A DNA stretch of 64,000 nt from Janthinobacterium agaricidamnosum (GCF_003667705.1 NZ_CP033019.1:5642001-5706000), one strand, 5' to 3'. Shown: positions 37,826-47,478, counted from the first letter of the stretch. Made by a program: numbers and translations. Notes: generated from the letters alone by a model not told the origin.

Positions 37826-38574
37826 GCAACATCAGGCGGCCCGACGAATCCCGTGCGCAAGGGCGTGACCCAGTCGGGCCGGCCGTTGGCCAGCGCCAGC
37901 CGGGCCGCCGTTTCCCAGTCGTACGCGACGGCGTGAAAGTGCGCCGTCCAGGCGCCATCGGCGCCCTGTTCCGCGATGGCATAGCGCGCGTGCGGCGTGC
38001 CGTTTTCCATCACGTGCGGATAGCCGTGGTCGTCGTCGTAGGCCTGCAAGCCCACGCTGCCCGGATTGACGATCAGCCGTCCATCGGCCAGGCGCACCTG
38101 GCGCGGCATGTGCGTGTGGCCGCACAGGATCAAGGCCGCATCGGCCTCGCCGGCCCGTTCGGCCACCTCCTGCGGCGTGGCGGCGCGGCTGCCTTGCGGC
38201 GTGACGCTGTCGAGAAAATACACGAGATCGCTTGCCGGCGTGCCATGCACGAGCAGCACGTCTTTGCGCAGGCGCAAGGTGGCGGGCAGCGCCGCGATCC
38301 AGTCCAGTTGCTCGGGTAATAGTTGCGCGCGCGCAAAAGCGTCGGACACGCCCATGCGGGCCGGGTCGCCGAACAATTGGCGCTCGTGGTTGCCGCGGAT
38401 GGTGGGCAAGCCGAGCCCCATCAGGCGCGCCGCCGTGGCGCGCGGCTGCAGATGGCCCGAGACGATATCGCCCAGATTGACGGTCACGTCCACGTCACGC
38501 CGGGCGATGTCGTCCAGCACGGCCTCCAGCGCATCGAGGTTGCCGTGGATATCGGAAATGGCGGCGATTCTCAT
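37822..38574 (-). CDS. Metallophosphoesterase (YfcE/calcineurin-like)
   Basis: 250-residue dinuclear-metal phosphoesterase. Metal-binding motifs are all present: SDIHGNLDAL (7-16), NLGDIVSGH, GNHERQ, and the late CGHTHMPRQ. These proteins hydrolyse phosphodiesters or diadenosine polyphosphates; the natural substrate is not set by sequence. The ATG at 38574 overlaps the stop of the upstream acetyltransferase gene by 4 bp (ATGA), so the two are cotranslated. An open frame continuing to 38868 is readthrough. Converges with the secreted protein, stops overlapping. Confidence 0.9.
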   Translation of the reverse strand: MRIAAISDIHGNLDALEAVLDDIARRDVDVTVNLGDIVSGHLQPRATAARLMGLGLPTIRGNHERQLFGDPARMGVSDAFARAQLLPEQLDWIAALPATLRLRKDVLLVHGTPASDLVYFLDSVTPQGSRAATPQEVAERAGEADAALILCGHTHMPRQVRLADGRLIVNPGSVGLQAYDDDHGYPHVMENGTPHARYAIAEQGADGAWTAHFHAVAYDWETAARLALANGRPDWVTPLRTGFVGPPDVA

Positions 38575-39137
38575 GTTCCCTCCTGTGCGCCCCATTCTGC
38601 GCGCGTCAGACGATACAGGCAATGGGTGCGCAATGCGTGTCCTGGCGGCAGGGCCGGATGCTCGAAGGTAGCAGCATCGCGACGCATGCCCAGGCGCGCC
38701 ATCAGGGTGCTCGAGCGCACGTTGGGCAAGGCCGTGAACGAGACGATCTCCGGCAGTTGCAAACGCTCGAAACCAACCTGCAGGGCGGCGTGCGCCGCTT
38801 CCTGCGCGTAACCTTGTCCCCAGTAATCGAACGCCAGACGCCAGCCGATTTCCACGCATGGCGAGCACGGCAATTGCGCGTCGGGGCTATGCAGCCCCGT
38901 CATGCCGATGAAGGCATTGTTTTCACGCAAGGTTACCGCCCATAAACCCCAGCCCCGCCCGGCGATCAATCCGCTGCAGCGCCGCGCCATGGCGTCGCTG
39001 GCGTTGCGCGACAGGGCCGTCGGGAAATATGCCGTCACGCGGGGATCGGCATTCAGCGCCGCGAACGGCGCCAAGTCGCTGTCGCGCCATTGGCGCAGCA
39101 GCAAACGCGGTGTCGCCAGCTCGATGATTGCTTGCAT
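38571..39137 (-). CDS. GNAT acetyltransferase (RimJ/RimL type)
   Basis: 188-residue N-acetyltransferase. It begins with the RimL-like strand IIELATPRLLLRQWRDSDLAPFAALNADPRV and has the acetyl-CoA-binding helix region GWRLAFDYWGQGYAQEAAHAALQVGF (motif A, Q/RxxGxG/A replaced by YWGQGYA) and NVRSSTLMARLGM. Substrate unknown; members acetylate ribosomal-protein N-termini, amino acids or other amines. First gene of a translationally coupled pair with the phosphoesterase. Confidence 0.9.
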   Translation of the reverse strand: MQAIIELATPRLLLRQWRDSDLAPFAALNADPRVTAYFPTALSRNASDAMARRCSGLIAGRGWGLWAVTLRENNAFIGMTGLHSPDAQLPCSPCVEIGWRLAFDYWGQGYAQEAAHAALQVGFERLQLPEIVSFTALPNVRSSTLMARLGMRRDAATFEHPALPPGHALRTHCLYRLTRAEWGAQEGT

Positions 39138-39302
39138 CGTTTTCCTCTCCTCTAACCAGGACTTACATGTGGTAGGACAAATCCGACGGTAATTTGCGCC
39201 GTGCGGCTACGTAATTCAAAAGTAACAATTGCTACCATTTCCTCATTGCACTGTTGCCCAAAACGTCGCGACAGTTTTCACTTTATTTTGAGGAGTTACC
39301 CC

Positions 39303-40151
39303 ATGTCTGTCATGTCCGTGTCCACCCGCCTGTCCCCACCACGCCCGCACCACCTCGCCTTGCGCGGCGCCATGATGCTGGGCGTGCTGGGCATTGCCAC
39401 GGCGGCCGCCACTGCACGGGCCGAGCCATCGCCCACGCTGGACCGTGTCAGCATCTCGGTGGGGGCGTTTTCCGCCGATCCGCGCATCAATATCGGCGCC
39501 GACACGCAATTTGGCCGCATCGACGCGCCCGAATCGAAGCAAAGCCATACGACCATCCCGCGCATCAAGGCGGACTTGCTGATCGGTGACCGCCATGGCC
39601 TGGCATTCGACTACTACCGCTACGACAAATCCTACACGCCAAGCCTGACGGGCGAGACCATCATCAATGGCCAGCCCGTCACGGGAACGGCCACGGCAAA
39701 TGCCGATCTGAAGCTGGACCTGGCCAAGCTGGCCTATAAATGGTGGCTCGGCAGCGGCAACGACACCTTGGGCATCGGTCTGGGCGCCGCCTATTACCAT
39801 GCCAACCTGAACGGCACGGCCACCGGCGTCGTCAATGGCGAAACGGCCACGGCGCGCGATTCCATCGGCGAGCACGCGTTTGCGCCGCTGCTGGAAGTGG
39901 GCTGGCGCCATGCCTTCACGCCGGATTTGCGCATGTATGCGGAAGCGTCGGGCATCAAGAAAAACGGCGGGCGCATCAACGGCCACATCTACGGCGGCAA
40001 TATCGGCGTGGAGTGGTTCCCGTTCAAGAATATCGGTTTCGTGGCCGACTACGGCATCTCGAAAATCAAGCTGCACCGCGACAGCGAACGCGATGCCGAC
40101 CTGAACATCCGCCTGACGGGACCGTCGGCATATGTGAAAGTACGCTTCTAA
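39303..40151 (+). CDS. Outer-membrane beta-barrel protein
   Basis: 282 residues with a long basic N-region and signal peptide ending ATARA (about residue 41), then alternating strands with aromatic girdles (LAFDYYRYDKSYTPS, LAYKWWLGSGNDTLGIGLGAAYYHANL, LLEVGWRHAFTPDLRMYAEASGIKKNGGRINGHIYGGNIGVEWFPF) and a C-terminal Phe (YVKVRF). That pattern fits an 8- to 10-strand outer-membrane barrel of the OmpW/OmpA-like class. GAGGAGTTACCCC precedes the ATG at 39303. Function unknown. The 165 bp upstream hold its promoter. Confidence 0.75.
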   Translation: MSVMSVSTRLSPPRPHHLALRGAMMLGVLGIATAAATARAEPSPTLDRVSISVGAFSADPRINIGADTQFGRIDAPESKQSHTTIPRIKADLLIGDRHGLAFDYYRYDKSYTPSLTGETIINGQPVTGTATANADLKLDLAKLAYKWWLGSGNDTLGIGLGAAYYHANLNGTATGVVNGETATARDSIGEHAFAPLLEVGWRHAFTPDLRMYAEASGIKKNGGRINGHIYGGNIGVEWFPFKNIGFVADYGISKIKLHRDSERDADLNIRLTGPSAYVKVRF

Positions 40152-40157
40152 ACCGGC

Positions 40158-40664
40158 TCAGGCCGCCGGTTTCAGCAAAGTCAGCTGGAACTGCGGCAAG
40201 TCCGGATCCTCGTACGCCTCGATCCTGGCAAACGGCAGGCGCGCAAATGCCTGCCGCCAGAACGCGCAGGCAGCGGCATCGGCGCGGAACGTCGCCACCA
40301 GCCACGTCTGCTCGCTGCCCAGCAGCACGCGGCGCACCACTTCCAGCGCCACGCCCCGGCGCCGGTACTTCTTCAAAATAAAGAAGTCGCTGAACTCCTG
40401 CACCGGCAGCTTGCCCGCCACGCCAGGCTCCGTGATGAAAAAGCCCGCCAGCGCACCATCGACCTCGATCCAGACGGCAGTATGCGCGGGCGCATGCACA
40501 TACTCGGCCAGCCCGGCATCGCACACATCGTAGCGACCGTCGGCCAGCACGTCTTCACCGCTCCAGGCGGTATTCTCATAGCAGTACAGCTGGAACAGCC
40601 GCGCCAGCACCCCTTCTTCGCCGGGCGCAACGGCGCGTAATATCATGTTCTGTGCGACTGGCAT
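40158..40664 (-). CDS. GNAT-family N-acetyltransferase
   Basis: 168-residue acetyltransferase starting MPVAQNMILRAVAPGEEGVLARLFQLYCYE. It has an inner strand pair with HTAVWIEVDGALAGFFITEP and the acetyl-CoA motif FFILKKYRRRGVALEVVRRVL (R-R-R-G-V-A). GGAAAG upstream of the ATG at 40664 supports this start; an in-frame opening from 40748 is not conserved. Substrate unknown. It converges with the barrel gene, 6 bp apart. Confidence 0.88.
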   Translation of the reverse strand: MPVAQNMILRAVAPGEEGVLARLFQLYCYENTAWSGEDVLADGRYDVCDAGLAEYVHAPAHTAVWIEVDGALAGFFITEPGVAGKLPVQEFSDFFILKKYRRRGVALEVVRRVLLGSEQTWLVATFRADAAACAFWRQAFARLPFARIEAYEDPDLPQFQLTLLKPAA

Positions 40665-40805
40665 GGTCCCGTCTTTCCGACGCCTGGCGTCGCTGAAAAT
40701 AGCGAGTGTAGCACCACCCCCTGCTGCATTCCAGCGCTGCATTGCCACGCCAACAGGCGCGCTATCGGTGACAGCGCGGCCTGTTTTTTCTGCGCGGTCA
40801 ATACC

Positions 40806-41585
40806 TCAACGGTACACGAGACCACCATCGATCAGCGGCGCCTGGCCCGTCATGTAATCGGCGTCAGGCCCTGCCAGGAAGGAAACGAGTCCCGCCACGT
40901 CATCGGGCGTCTCGGCGCGTCCCAGCGCGATGCCGTCCACAAATTTTTTATACGTCGCACCCAGCTCGGCGCCTGTCACTTCGGCCATGCGCTTGTCGAT
41001 CTCGACCCACATGTCCGTGCCGACGACGCCAGGACAATACGCGTTGACGGTGATGCCGTCGGCCGCCAGTTCCTTGGCCGCCGCCTGCGTCAGCGCGCGC
41101 ACGGCAAACTTGGTGGCGCAATACACGCCCAGCAGAGCAAAGCCGTCATGCCCGGCGATGGAGCAGGCATTGATGATCTTGCCCTTCTGCTTGCGCTTCT
41201 TGAAGGTCTTGGCGGCCGCCTGGATGCCCCAGAGCGTCCCTTGCACATTGATGCGCATGATGCGGTCGACCTCTTCCGGCGTGACGTCGAGCAGCGGCTG
41301 CACTTGCGCGATGCCGGCATTGTTGACGATGATGTCGAAGCCGCCCAGTTCCTGCTCGGCAAACGCCACCGCCGCGCTCACCTGATCGAGCTGCGACACG
41401 TCGGCAATGAAGGTGATGGCGCGGCGCCCCAGCGCGCGCACTTCGGCGGCGGCCGCGTCCAGTTTTTCCTGGTGCAGGTCGACCAGCGCGATATCGGCGC
41501 CATCCTTGGCCAGGCGCAAGGCGATGGCCTTGCCGATACCTTGCGCGGCACCCGTGACCAGCGCGACTTTTCCGGAAATACCCAT
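40806..41585 (-). CDS. Short-chain dehydrogenase, acetoin (diacetyl) reductase-like
   Basis: 259-residue SDR. Cofactor motif TGAAQGIG at 11-18, NNAG at 88-91, catalytic S142, Y155 and K159 (YCATK). The sequence most resembles BudC-type (S)-acetoin-forming diacetyl reductases / 2,3-butanediol dehydrogenases: [33 protein letters not shown] and [19 protein letters not shown] are characteristic. It would interconvert diacetyl, acetoin and 2,3-butanediol with NAD(H). No acetolactate synthase or decarboxylase gene is close by, so its pathway here is unproven. The 288-bp gap upstream (41586-41873) shows no gene. Confidence 0.85.
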   Translation of the reverse strand: MGISGKVALVTGAAQGIGKAIALRLAKDGADIALVDLHQEKLDAAAAEVRALGRRAITFIADVSQLDQVSAAVAFAEQELGGFDIIVNNAGIAQVQPLLDVTPEEVDRIMRINVQGTLWGIQAAAKTFKKRKQKGKIINACSIAGHDGFALLGVYCATKFAVRALTQAAAKELAADGITVNAYCPGVVGTDMWVEIDKRMAEVTGAELGATYKKFVDGIALGRAETPDDVAGLVSFLAGPDADYMTGQAPLIDGGLVYR

Positions 41586-41873
41586 TCTGCGTTCCTTTCA
41601 ATACAGGGAAGAAGAGCTGCAAAACCGGTCCGGCGCAGCGGCGCCCGCAGCCAGTTCCGCATCGAAGAGACGCTTCAGCCTACCCGAAAATCGTATTTCG
41701 CCGCATCTTGAAACGTGCGCGGCCAGAAAAACTACATAGGTCAAGAAAGGTGAAAAAACCGTCCTCGAACTGGCCATACGCGCGCTGCCGTACAGGCGCA
41801 TGGCAACCGCTGGCGTAACATGGACGGCATCGCCACCGTCTGCTTATTCATCCACGTTCAAAGGAAATGCCAT

Positions 41874-42290
41874 ATGCTGCGTCGTCACCTGTCCCTTTGC
41901 CCCGGCCTGCTGCTGGCGGCCCTCGTGTTTGCCACGCCCGCCTGGAGCGCCGACCCTGTCCACAAGGAAACAGTGGAATTGACGGCAGGCAAAGCCGCGC
42001 GCAGCGTGAAAGGCAAGATCAAGGGCTACGCCACGGCCGAATATACGCTGACAGGCAAGGCCGGCCAGACCCTCAGCGTCAAGCTGAAAACCAATCAGGC
42101 GTCGAATTACTTCAACATCCGCCAGGCCGGCCAGGAGGAAGCCCTGTTCATCGGCTCGACCAGCGGCAACAGTTACCAGGCGAAACTGCCAGCCGATGGC
42201 GAGTACACGGTGCAGGTGTATTTGATGCGCAACGCGGCGCGCAGGAATGCGGTAGCCAGCTACAGTCTGGAGATGGGCTTGCGCGATTAG
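41874..42290 (+). CDS. PliG-like periplasmic inhibitor of g-type lysozyme (putative)
   Basis: 138 residues with a signal peptide (ending PAWSA). The mature domain matches the arrangement remembered for E. coli PliG: GKIKGYATAEYTLTGKAGQTLSVKL, then SNYFNIRQAGQEEALFIGST, then LPADGEYTVQVYLMRNAARRNAVASYSLEMGL, paralleling GEIKGYDYDTYTFYAKKGQK ... LPASGKYELRVLQTRNDARKN. PliG proteins protect the wall from goose-type lysozymes of animals. The match is by eye, so inhibition is inferred. The ATG at 41874 follows AAAGGAAATGCC. It overlaps the DUF1203 gene by 4 bp at the 3' ends. Confidence 0.65.
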   Translation: MLRRHLSLCPGLLLAALVFATPAWSADPVHKETVELTAGKAARSVKGKIKGYATAEYTLTGKAGQTLSVKLKTNQASNYFNIRQAGQEEALFIGSTSGNSYQAKLPADGEYTVQVYLMRNAARRNAVASYSLEMGLRD

Positions 42291-42766
42291 GCAAGGGAGT
42301 CCGCGCGGTCGATGCGGGCCGCATAACAGCCCCGCTTGGCATTGTGGACGTGGATATAACTGACGTCCGCATTGCCGAATAGTCGTGCAATGACGGCCTC
42401 GATGGCGGTGCCTTCCACCACATCGGCATCGAGCATCATGCCGTCGGCGCAATAGGCACGCAGCGACAACAAACGCCGCCGCATCGATTCCGGTACTTGA
42501 TTGATGGCATCGTACACTTGCGTGGCGCCCTCGCGGACAAAAATGGCGTGGCAAGCCCGGTAAGGCGTCATGGCGGGCTGGCACACATGGTTCAACAACA
42601 GCACGGTCTCGCCCAGCGGGGCGTCCTCCAGCGTTATACGGTCAGGAAATCCGGGGTATTGGTCGACCACGTAGCGCCGCATGCCGAGCGCCGCCAGCTC
42701 GGCATCGGATAGGAAAAAAAAGGGCAGAAAGGGCTCGGGCGACAGCCCCGTAATGCGAAAATCCAT
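42287..42766 (-). CDS. DUF1203 family protein
   Basis: 159-residue cytoplasmic protein matching DUF1203 throughout: MDFRITGLSPEPFLPFFFLSDAELAALGMRRYVVDQYPGFPDRITLEDAPLGETVLLLNH, PYRACHAIFVREGA and the C-terminal YIHVHNAKRGCYAARIDRA. Function unknown; the conserved His/Cys residues near the end might bind a metal. GGAGA precedes the ATG at 42766. Confidence 0.85.
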   Translation of the reverse strand: MDFRITGLSPEPFLPFFFLSDAELAALGMRRYVVDQYPGFPDRITLEDAPLGETVLLLNHVCQPAMTPYRACHAIFVREGATQVYDAINQVPESMRRRLLSLRAYCADGMMLDADVVEGTAIEAVIARLFGNADVSYIHVHNAKRGCYAARIDRADSLA

Positions 42767-42886
42767 GCTGTTCTCCGGCGTCGTCAAAAACACCATCAGA
42801 CCAGCATCGGGACAGCGCCGCCATCCGCTTCTTGCGATCGAATGTCAGCATGCGCCCCCGCATCGCCGTCTACAGCCCGTGCCCAT

Positions 42887-42922
42887 AAAAAAAGCCTGCT
42901 TCACGGATGAAGCAGGCTCTTT
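42887..42922 (-). terminator. Terminator after ssb
   Basis: AAAGCCTGCTTCA-cgga-TGAAGCAGGCTCTTT with the T-run on the minus strand (A-run 42887-42893), 25 bp after the ssb stop. Confidence 0.9.
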
Positions 42923-42946
42923 ATCGACAGTGTCTGACGCCAGGCG

Positions 42947-43462
42947 TCAGAACGGAATGTCGTCATCCATATCCGAGAAGTTCGGCGCTGGCTTCGGTGC
43001 CGGGCGTGGCGCCGGTGCCGGAGCTGGACGCGGGGCTGGCGCCTGGCGCGGGGCCGGGGCGTCGTAACCGCCGCCACCGCCACCACCGTAGCTGTCATCG
43101 CCACCGCCGGCGTCGCCGCCCATGCCGGAACGGCCGCCCAGCATTTGCATCTGTTCCGCGATGATGTCGGTCGCATACTTCTCGACGCCGTCCTTGTCCG
43201 TGTATTTACGGGTTTGCAGACGGCCTTCGACGTAGACGGACGAGCCTTTTTTCAGGTATTGGCCGACGATTTCCGCCAGGCGGCCGAAGAACGAGATACG
43301 GTGCCACTCTGTCAATTCTTTTTGTTCGCCCGTGTTGCGGTCCTTCGATTTGTACGAAGTGGCCACGGCGATGTTGGCGATCGCGTCGCCGCTAGGCATG
43401 TAGCGGATTTCCGGGTCACGGCCCAGATTGCCGACGATGATGACTTTGTTGACTGATGCCAT
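42947..43462 (-). CDS. ssb: Single-stranded DNA-binding protein
   Basis: 171-residue SSB. OB-fold 1-107 begins [36 protein letters not shown] and includes [33 protein letters not shown]; a Gly/Pro/Ala-rich linker (110-163) ends in the acidic tip DDDIPF that recruits repair and replication proteins. GGAG precedes the ATG. Tetramer in characterised members. Divergent from uvrA across 381 bp with a shared LexA box. Confidence 0.97.
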   Translation of the reverse strand: MASVNKVIIVGNLGRDPEIRYMPSGDAIANIAVATSYKSKDRNTGEQKELTEWHRISFFGRLAEIVGQYLKKGSSVYVEGRLQTRKYTDKDGVEKYATDIIAEQMQMLGGRSGMGGDAGGGDDSYGGGGGGGYDAPAPRQAPAPRPAPAPAPRPAPKPAPNFSDMDDDIPF

Positions 43463-43843
43463 GAATAACTCCTGATGAACTGCAGCGGGAGCCGGTGTCC
43501 CGCGCGTTAGTTTAGTGTACTAAACGAGGATTATAAGCGACCACGCGACGCAAAGCACCCGCTTTCTGGCGGACGCCATCTCCCGTGCGGTGGCACGTTT
43601 TTTTCACGGCAGAGGAAAACAAGAAACTTGAATACTGGTATTATATACAGTATTCAAACGTCAGTACGCATCTGCATCAAACTTTGTCAGGGCACGTTCG
43701 CCCGGCGGCGCAATCCGCCCATGGACGCCTCAGGCATGCAGAGCAAAACCCGGCTATAGTTACAGGTTGACCCGTTGTGGCTCCTCATCTGCACCCAGGC
43801 ACAATGCGCCGGCCGCACCACTCACTGAAAGCAAGGCAATCAC
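43463..43843. promoter_or_regulatory. ssb/uvrA divergent control region
   Basis: 381 bp with no gene. It holds the LexA box at 43635-43650 in about the middle and must carry the promoters of both genes. An open frame on the plus strand at 43585-43770 runs through the box and is not called. Confidence 0.7.
43635..43650. promoter_or_regulatory. LexA (SOS) box between ssb and uvrA
   Basis: CTGGTATTATATACAG matches the CTGT-N8-ACAG consensus with one mismatch and is embedded in a longer dyad, GAATACTG...CAGTATTC. It makes uvrA, and possibly ssb, SOS-inducible, as in E. coli. Confidence 0.85.
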
Positions 43844-46693
43844 ATGGAACAGATCCGCATTCGCGGCGCTCGCACGCATAACCTCAAGAATATCAATCTC
43901 GATTTGCCGCGCAATAAGCTGATCGTGATTACCGGCTTGTCCGGCTCCGGCAAGTCGTCGCTGGCCTTCGACACCTTGTATGCGGAAGGCCAGCGCCGCT
44001 ATGTCGAGTCGCTGTCGGCGTATGCGCGCCAGTTCCTGCAATTGATGGAAAAGCCCGATGTCGACCTGATCGAGGGGCTATCCCCCGCCATCTCCATCGA
44101 ACAGAAGGCAACGTCGCACAACCCGCGCTCGACGGTGGGTACCGTGACGGAAATCCACGATTATCTGCGCCTGCTGTATGCGCGCGTGGGCACGCCCTAC
44201 TGCCCCGACCATCCGGAAAACGCACTGGCCGCCCAGTCCGTATCGCAAATGGTCGATGCCGTGCTGGCCATGCCGGAAGACACCAAGCTGATGATACTGG
44301 CGCCCGTCGTCGCCAACCGCAAGGGCGAACACGTGGACCTGTTCGAGCAGATGCAGGCGCAGGGCTTCGTGCGCTTTCGCGTGCAGAGCGGCACGCATGC
44401 GGCCAAGATCTATGAAGTCGATGACCTCCCGAAATTAAAGAAAACGGAAAAACACACGATCGACGTCGTCATCGACCGCGTCAAGGTGAACCAGGAGATC
44501 AAGCAGCGCCTGGCGGAAAGTTTCGAAACAGCCCTGCGCCTGGCCGATGGCCGCGCCATTGCCTACGAAATGGATACCGCCCAGGAACATGTTTACTCGA
44601 ACAAGTTCGCCTGCAATGTGTGTGGCTATTCCCTGCAGGAACTGGAACCGCGCTTGTTCTCGTTCAACAACCCCATGGGTGCCTGCCCCGAATGCGACGG
44701 CCTGGGACACATTGAATTCTTTGACCCGAAACGCATCGTCGCGTTCCCGAACCTGTCGCTCGCGTCGGGCGCCGTCAAGGGCTGGGACCGCCGCAACCAG
44801 TTTTACTTCCAGATGCTGTCGAACCTGGCCGCGTATTACGAGTTCGACCTGGACATGCCGTTCGAGCAGCTGGACTTGAATTCCCAGCAAGCCGTGCTGT
44901 ACGGTTCCGGCAAGCAAGTGATTCCGTTTACCTATGTCAACGAACGGGGCCGCACCGTCATCAAGGAACACACGTTCGAAGGCGTGGTCAATAATTTACA
45001 GCGCCGCTACCGCGAGACGGATTCGATGGCCGTCAAGGAAGAATTGGCCAAGTTTATCAATGAAAAATGCTGCCCGTCCTGCGATGGGGCGCGCCTGCGC
45101 GTGGAAGCGCGCTTCGTCAAGGTCGGCACCGGCAAGCAGCAGCGCGCCATCTATGAAGTGGCGGGAAAACCGCTGCGCGAGACCCTGGAATTCTTTGAAA
45201 AGCTGAAACTGACGGGCGCCAAGAAAGAGATCGCCGACCGCGTGGTCAAGGAAATTATTTCGCGCCTGAAATTCCTCAACAACGTGGGCCTCGATTACCT
45301 GTCCCTGGACCGCAGCGCCGATACGCTGTCCGGCGGCGAAGCACAACGCATCCGCCTCGCGTCGCAAATCGGCTCCGGTTTGACGGGTGTCATGTATGTG
45401 CTCGATGAGCCGTCGATCGGCTTGCACCAGCGCGATAATGACCGCCTGATCGAAACCTTGAAACACTTGCGCGACATCGGCAACAGCGTGCTGGTGGTCG
45501 AGCATGACGAAGACGCTATCCGCACGGCCGACTACATCGTCGACATGGGCATCGGCGCGGGCGTGCACGGCGGCGAGATCATCGCCGAAGGCACCTTGTC
45601 CGACATTCTCAAGAACAAGAAGTCGCTGACGGCGCAGTACCTGAACGGCAAGCTGAAGATCGCCGTGCCAGCCAAGCGCCATGCGAGCAACCCGGAAAAG
45701 CAGCTGGTGATTACTGGCGCGACGGGCAACAACCTGAAAAAGGTCTCGCTGAGCTTGCCGGTGGGCCTGATGACGTGCGTCACGGGTGTGTCCGGCTCGG
45801 GCAAGTCCTCGCTGGTCAACGATACCCTGTATCCGGCCCTGTCGCGCCATCTGTATGGTTCGCAGACGGAACCGGCGCCGCACGAATCGATCAGCGGCCT
45901 GGAACACTTCGACAAGGTCATTTCCGTCGACCAGGCACCGATCGGCCGCACGCCGCGCTCGAATCCCGCCACGTATACCGGCTTGTTTACGCCGATCCGC
46001 GACTTGTTCTCCACCGTGCCGACGGCCAAGGAACGCGGCTACAGCGCGGGCCGCTTCTCGTTCAACGTGAAGGGCGGACGCTGCGAAGCGTGCCAGGGCG
46101 ATGGCGTGATCAAGGTCGAGATGCACTTCCTGCCCGACGTCTACGTGCCGTGCGACGTGTGCCACGGCAAGCGCTACAACCGCGAAACGCTGGAAGTGCA
46201 ATACAAGGGCAAGAACATCACGGAAGTGCTGGGCATGACGGTGGAAGAGGCGCATGCATTCTTCAAACCGGTCCCCTTGATCGCGCGCAAGCTGCAAACC
46301 CTGCTCGACGTGGGCCTCGGCTACATCAAGCTGGGCCAGAGCGCTACCACCCTGTCCGGCGGCGAGGCGCAGCGTGTGAAATTGTCGCTGGAACTGTCCA
46401 AGCGCGACACGGGCCGCACCCTGTACATCCTCGATGAACCGACGACGGGCTTGCACTTCCACGACATCGACTTGCTGCTGAAAGTCATCCACCGCCTGCG
46501 CGACCAGGGCAACACGCTCGTCATCATCGAGCACAACCTGGACGTCATCAAGACGGCCGACTGGATCGTCGACCTGGGTCCCGAAGGCGGCGCCGGCGGC
46601 GGGCAGATCATCGCCACGGGCACACCGGAAGACGTGGCCGTCAACCCGGCCAGCGTGACAGGCAAGTACCTGGGACCGCTGCTCAAGCAGTAA
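43844..46693 (+). CDS. uvrA: Excinuclease ABC subunit A
   Basis: 949-residue damage-recognition ATPase of nucleotide excision repair, acting with UvrB and UvrC. Two ABC cassettes: first Walker [10 protein letters not shown] near residue 31 and signature [13 protein letters not shown] near 495; second Walker [10 protein letters not shown] near 648 and [12 protein letters not shown] near 835. Zinc fingers are [14 protein letters not shown] ... CPECDG (about 259-286) and CEACQGDG ... CDVCHGKR (about 748-775). Complete and of family length. Downstream a terminator closes the gene. Confidence 0.98.
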   Translation: MEQIRIRGARTHNLKNINLDLPRNKLIVITGLSGSGKSSLAFDTLYAEGQRRYVESLSAYARQFLQLMEKPDVDLIEGLSPAISIEQKATSHNPRSTVGTVTEIHDYLRLLYARVGTPYCPDHPENALAAQSVSQMVDAVLAMPEDTKLMILAPVVANRKGEHVDLFEQMQAQGFVRFRVQSGTHAAKIYEVDDLPKLKKTEKHTIDVVIDRVKVNQEIKQRLAESFETALRLADGRAIAYEMDTAQEHVYSNKFACNVCGYSLQELEPRLFSFNNPMGACPECDGLGHIEFFDPKRIVAFPNLSLASGAVKGWDRRNQFYFQMLSNLAAYYEFDLDMPFEQLDLNSQQAVLYGSGKQVIPFTYVNERGRTVIKEHTFEGVVNNLQRRYRETDSMAVKEELAKFINEKCCPSCDGARLRVEARFVKVGTGKQQRAIYEVAGKPLRETLEFFEKLKLTGAKKEIADRVVKEIISRLKFLNNVGLDYLSLDRSADTLSGGEAQRIRLASQIGSGLTGVMYVLDEPSIGLHQRDNDRLIETLKHLRDIGNSVLVVEHDEDAIRTADYIVDMGIGAGVHGGEIIAEGTLSDILKNKKSLTAQYLNGKLKIAVPAKRHASNPEKQLVITGATGNNLKKVSLSLPVGLMTCVTGVSGSGKSSLVNDTLYPALSRHLYGSQTEPAPHESISGLEHFDKVISVDQAPIGRTPRSNPATYTGLFTPIRDLFSTVPTAKERGYSAGRFSFNVKGGRCEACQGDGVIKVEMHFLPDVYVPCDVCHGKRYNRETLEVQYKGKNITEVLGMTVEEAHAFFKPVPLIARKLQTLLDVGLGYIKLGQSATTLSGGEAQRVKLSLELSKRDTGRTLYILDEPTTGLHFHDIDLLLKVIHRLRDQGNTLVIIEHNLDVIKTADWIVDLGPEGGAGGGQIIATGTPEDVAVNPASVTGKYLGPLLKQ

Positions 46694-46704
46694 CAACAGC
46701 AGCG

Positions 46705-46752
46705 CAATAAAAAACGGCGCGGATTGCTCATGCAATCCGCGCCGTTTTTTAT
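46705..46752. terminator. Bidirectional terminator, copy 1 of a 43-bp duplicated hairpin
   Basis: AACGGCGCGGATTGC-tca-tGCAATCCGCGCCGTT with T on both sides (A-run 46709-46714; T-run 46745-46750). It ends uvrA and, on the other strand, the gene at 46761-47309. The 43 bp 46705-46747 recur exactly at 47348-47390. Confidence 0.92.
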
Positions 46753-46760
46753 TCCCGAGT

Positions 46761-47309
46761 CTACGGCAATGCCGGCAGGGTCACGTTTTTGTCCTTGGCT
46801 ACTTCCGCAACTTTCATTTCCATATAGCTCCAGACCTTTTCCAGCGCATCATAAAAGACAATGGCCTCATCAAGTACACGGGGAGCAAGCAAACACATGC
46901 CGCGCGTCTTCTGCGCTGGGTGGTCGCTCATGGTGGCATCCCAGGACTGCACCGTCAGCACTTGAATCTTCCATCGCTCGGTCGCCTTCTTCCGGCCAGC
47001 CTCCACAGCCTTCCCGCTCTCATCCGCCCAGATATTCGTAAAGAACGTCACGGAGTCGTCGTCCGACCACACGCCGCTTTTTTTCAAGGCAGCCACCATG
47101 CCGTCCAGCTTTTTTTGATGTGTGGCCTGCTGCTGCCTGAGGCGCTCGACATTGTTCTTCATGCCTGCAGCAAATGTGTCGTCATATCGCTTGGCATAGT
47201 CCGCACTTTCACAATCCTGGCGGTGATCGGCATGAGCGCTGCTGCCGAGCAGGCAGGCGGCCACGGTACTAATGATGATGATCGTTTTTTGTATTTTTTG
47301 GGCAGGCAT
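46761..47309 (-). CDS. Secreted protein of unknown function
   Basis: 182 residues with a signal peptide (MPAQKIQKTIIIISTVAACLLGSSAHA). The mature part is helical and charged, starting DHRQDCESADYAKRYDDTFAAGMKNNVERLRQQQATHQKKLDGM, with two Cys (QDCES and GMCLLAP) that may pair. It resembles small cytoplasmic-membrane or periplasmic helical proteins; no family is named. The ATG at 47309 is used because the longer frame to 47555 reads through a terminator. Both flanks carry the same 43-bp hairpin in direct repeat. Confidence 0.75.
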   Translation of the reverse strand: MPAQKIQKTIIIISTVAACLLGSSAHADHRQDCESADYAKRYDDTFAAGMKNNVERLRQQQATHQKKLDGMVAALKKSGVWSDDDSVTFFTNIWADESGKAVEAGRKKATERWKIQVLTVQSWDATMSDHPAQKTRGMCLLAPRVLDEAIVFYDALEKVWSYMEMKVAEVAKDKNVTLPALP

Positions 47310-47347
47310 GACAGCGAATAATTTCCATAGGACAATTATTATACCGG

Positions 47348-47390
47348 CAATAAAAAACGGCGCGGATTGCTCATGCAATCCGCGCCGTTT
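47348..47390 (-). terminator. Terminator after pckG, copy 2 of the 43-bp hairpin
   Basis: Identical in all 43 bp to 46705-46747 and in the same orientation. On the minus strand the stem is followed by a six-T run, so it terminates pckG, 88 bp after its stop; on the plus strand the T-run is broken. Confidence 0.85.
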
Positions 47391-47407
47391 CTCTTTTGAT
47401 AGCACCC

Positions 47408-47457
47408 CAGTCATTGCCGGCGTGTCATTTATCGCACGCCAGTCTTTGCCGGCGTGT
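47408..47457. repeat. Short direct repeat near pckG 3' end
   Basis: CAGTCATTGCCGGCGTGT (47408-47425) recurs as CAGTCTTTGCCGGCGTGT (47440-47457), a 32-bp spacing with one mismatch. It lies between pckG and its terminator. Confidence 0.6.
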
Positions 47458-47478
47458 TTCTCCCCCACTACTAAACGT

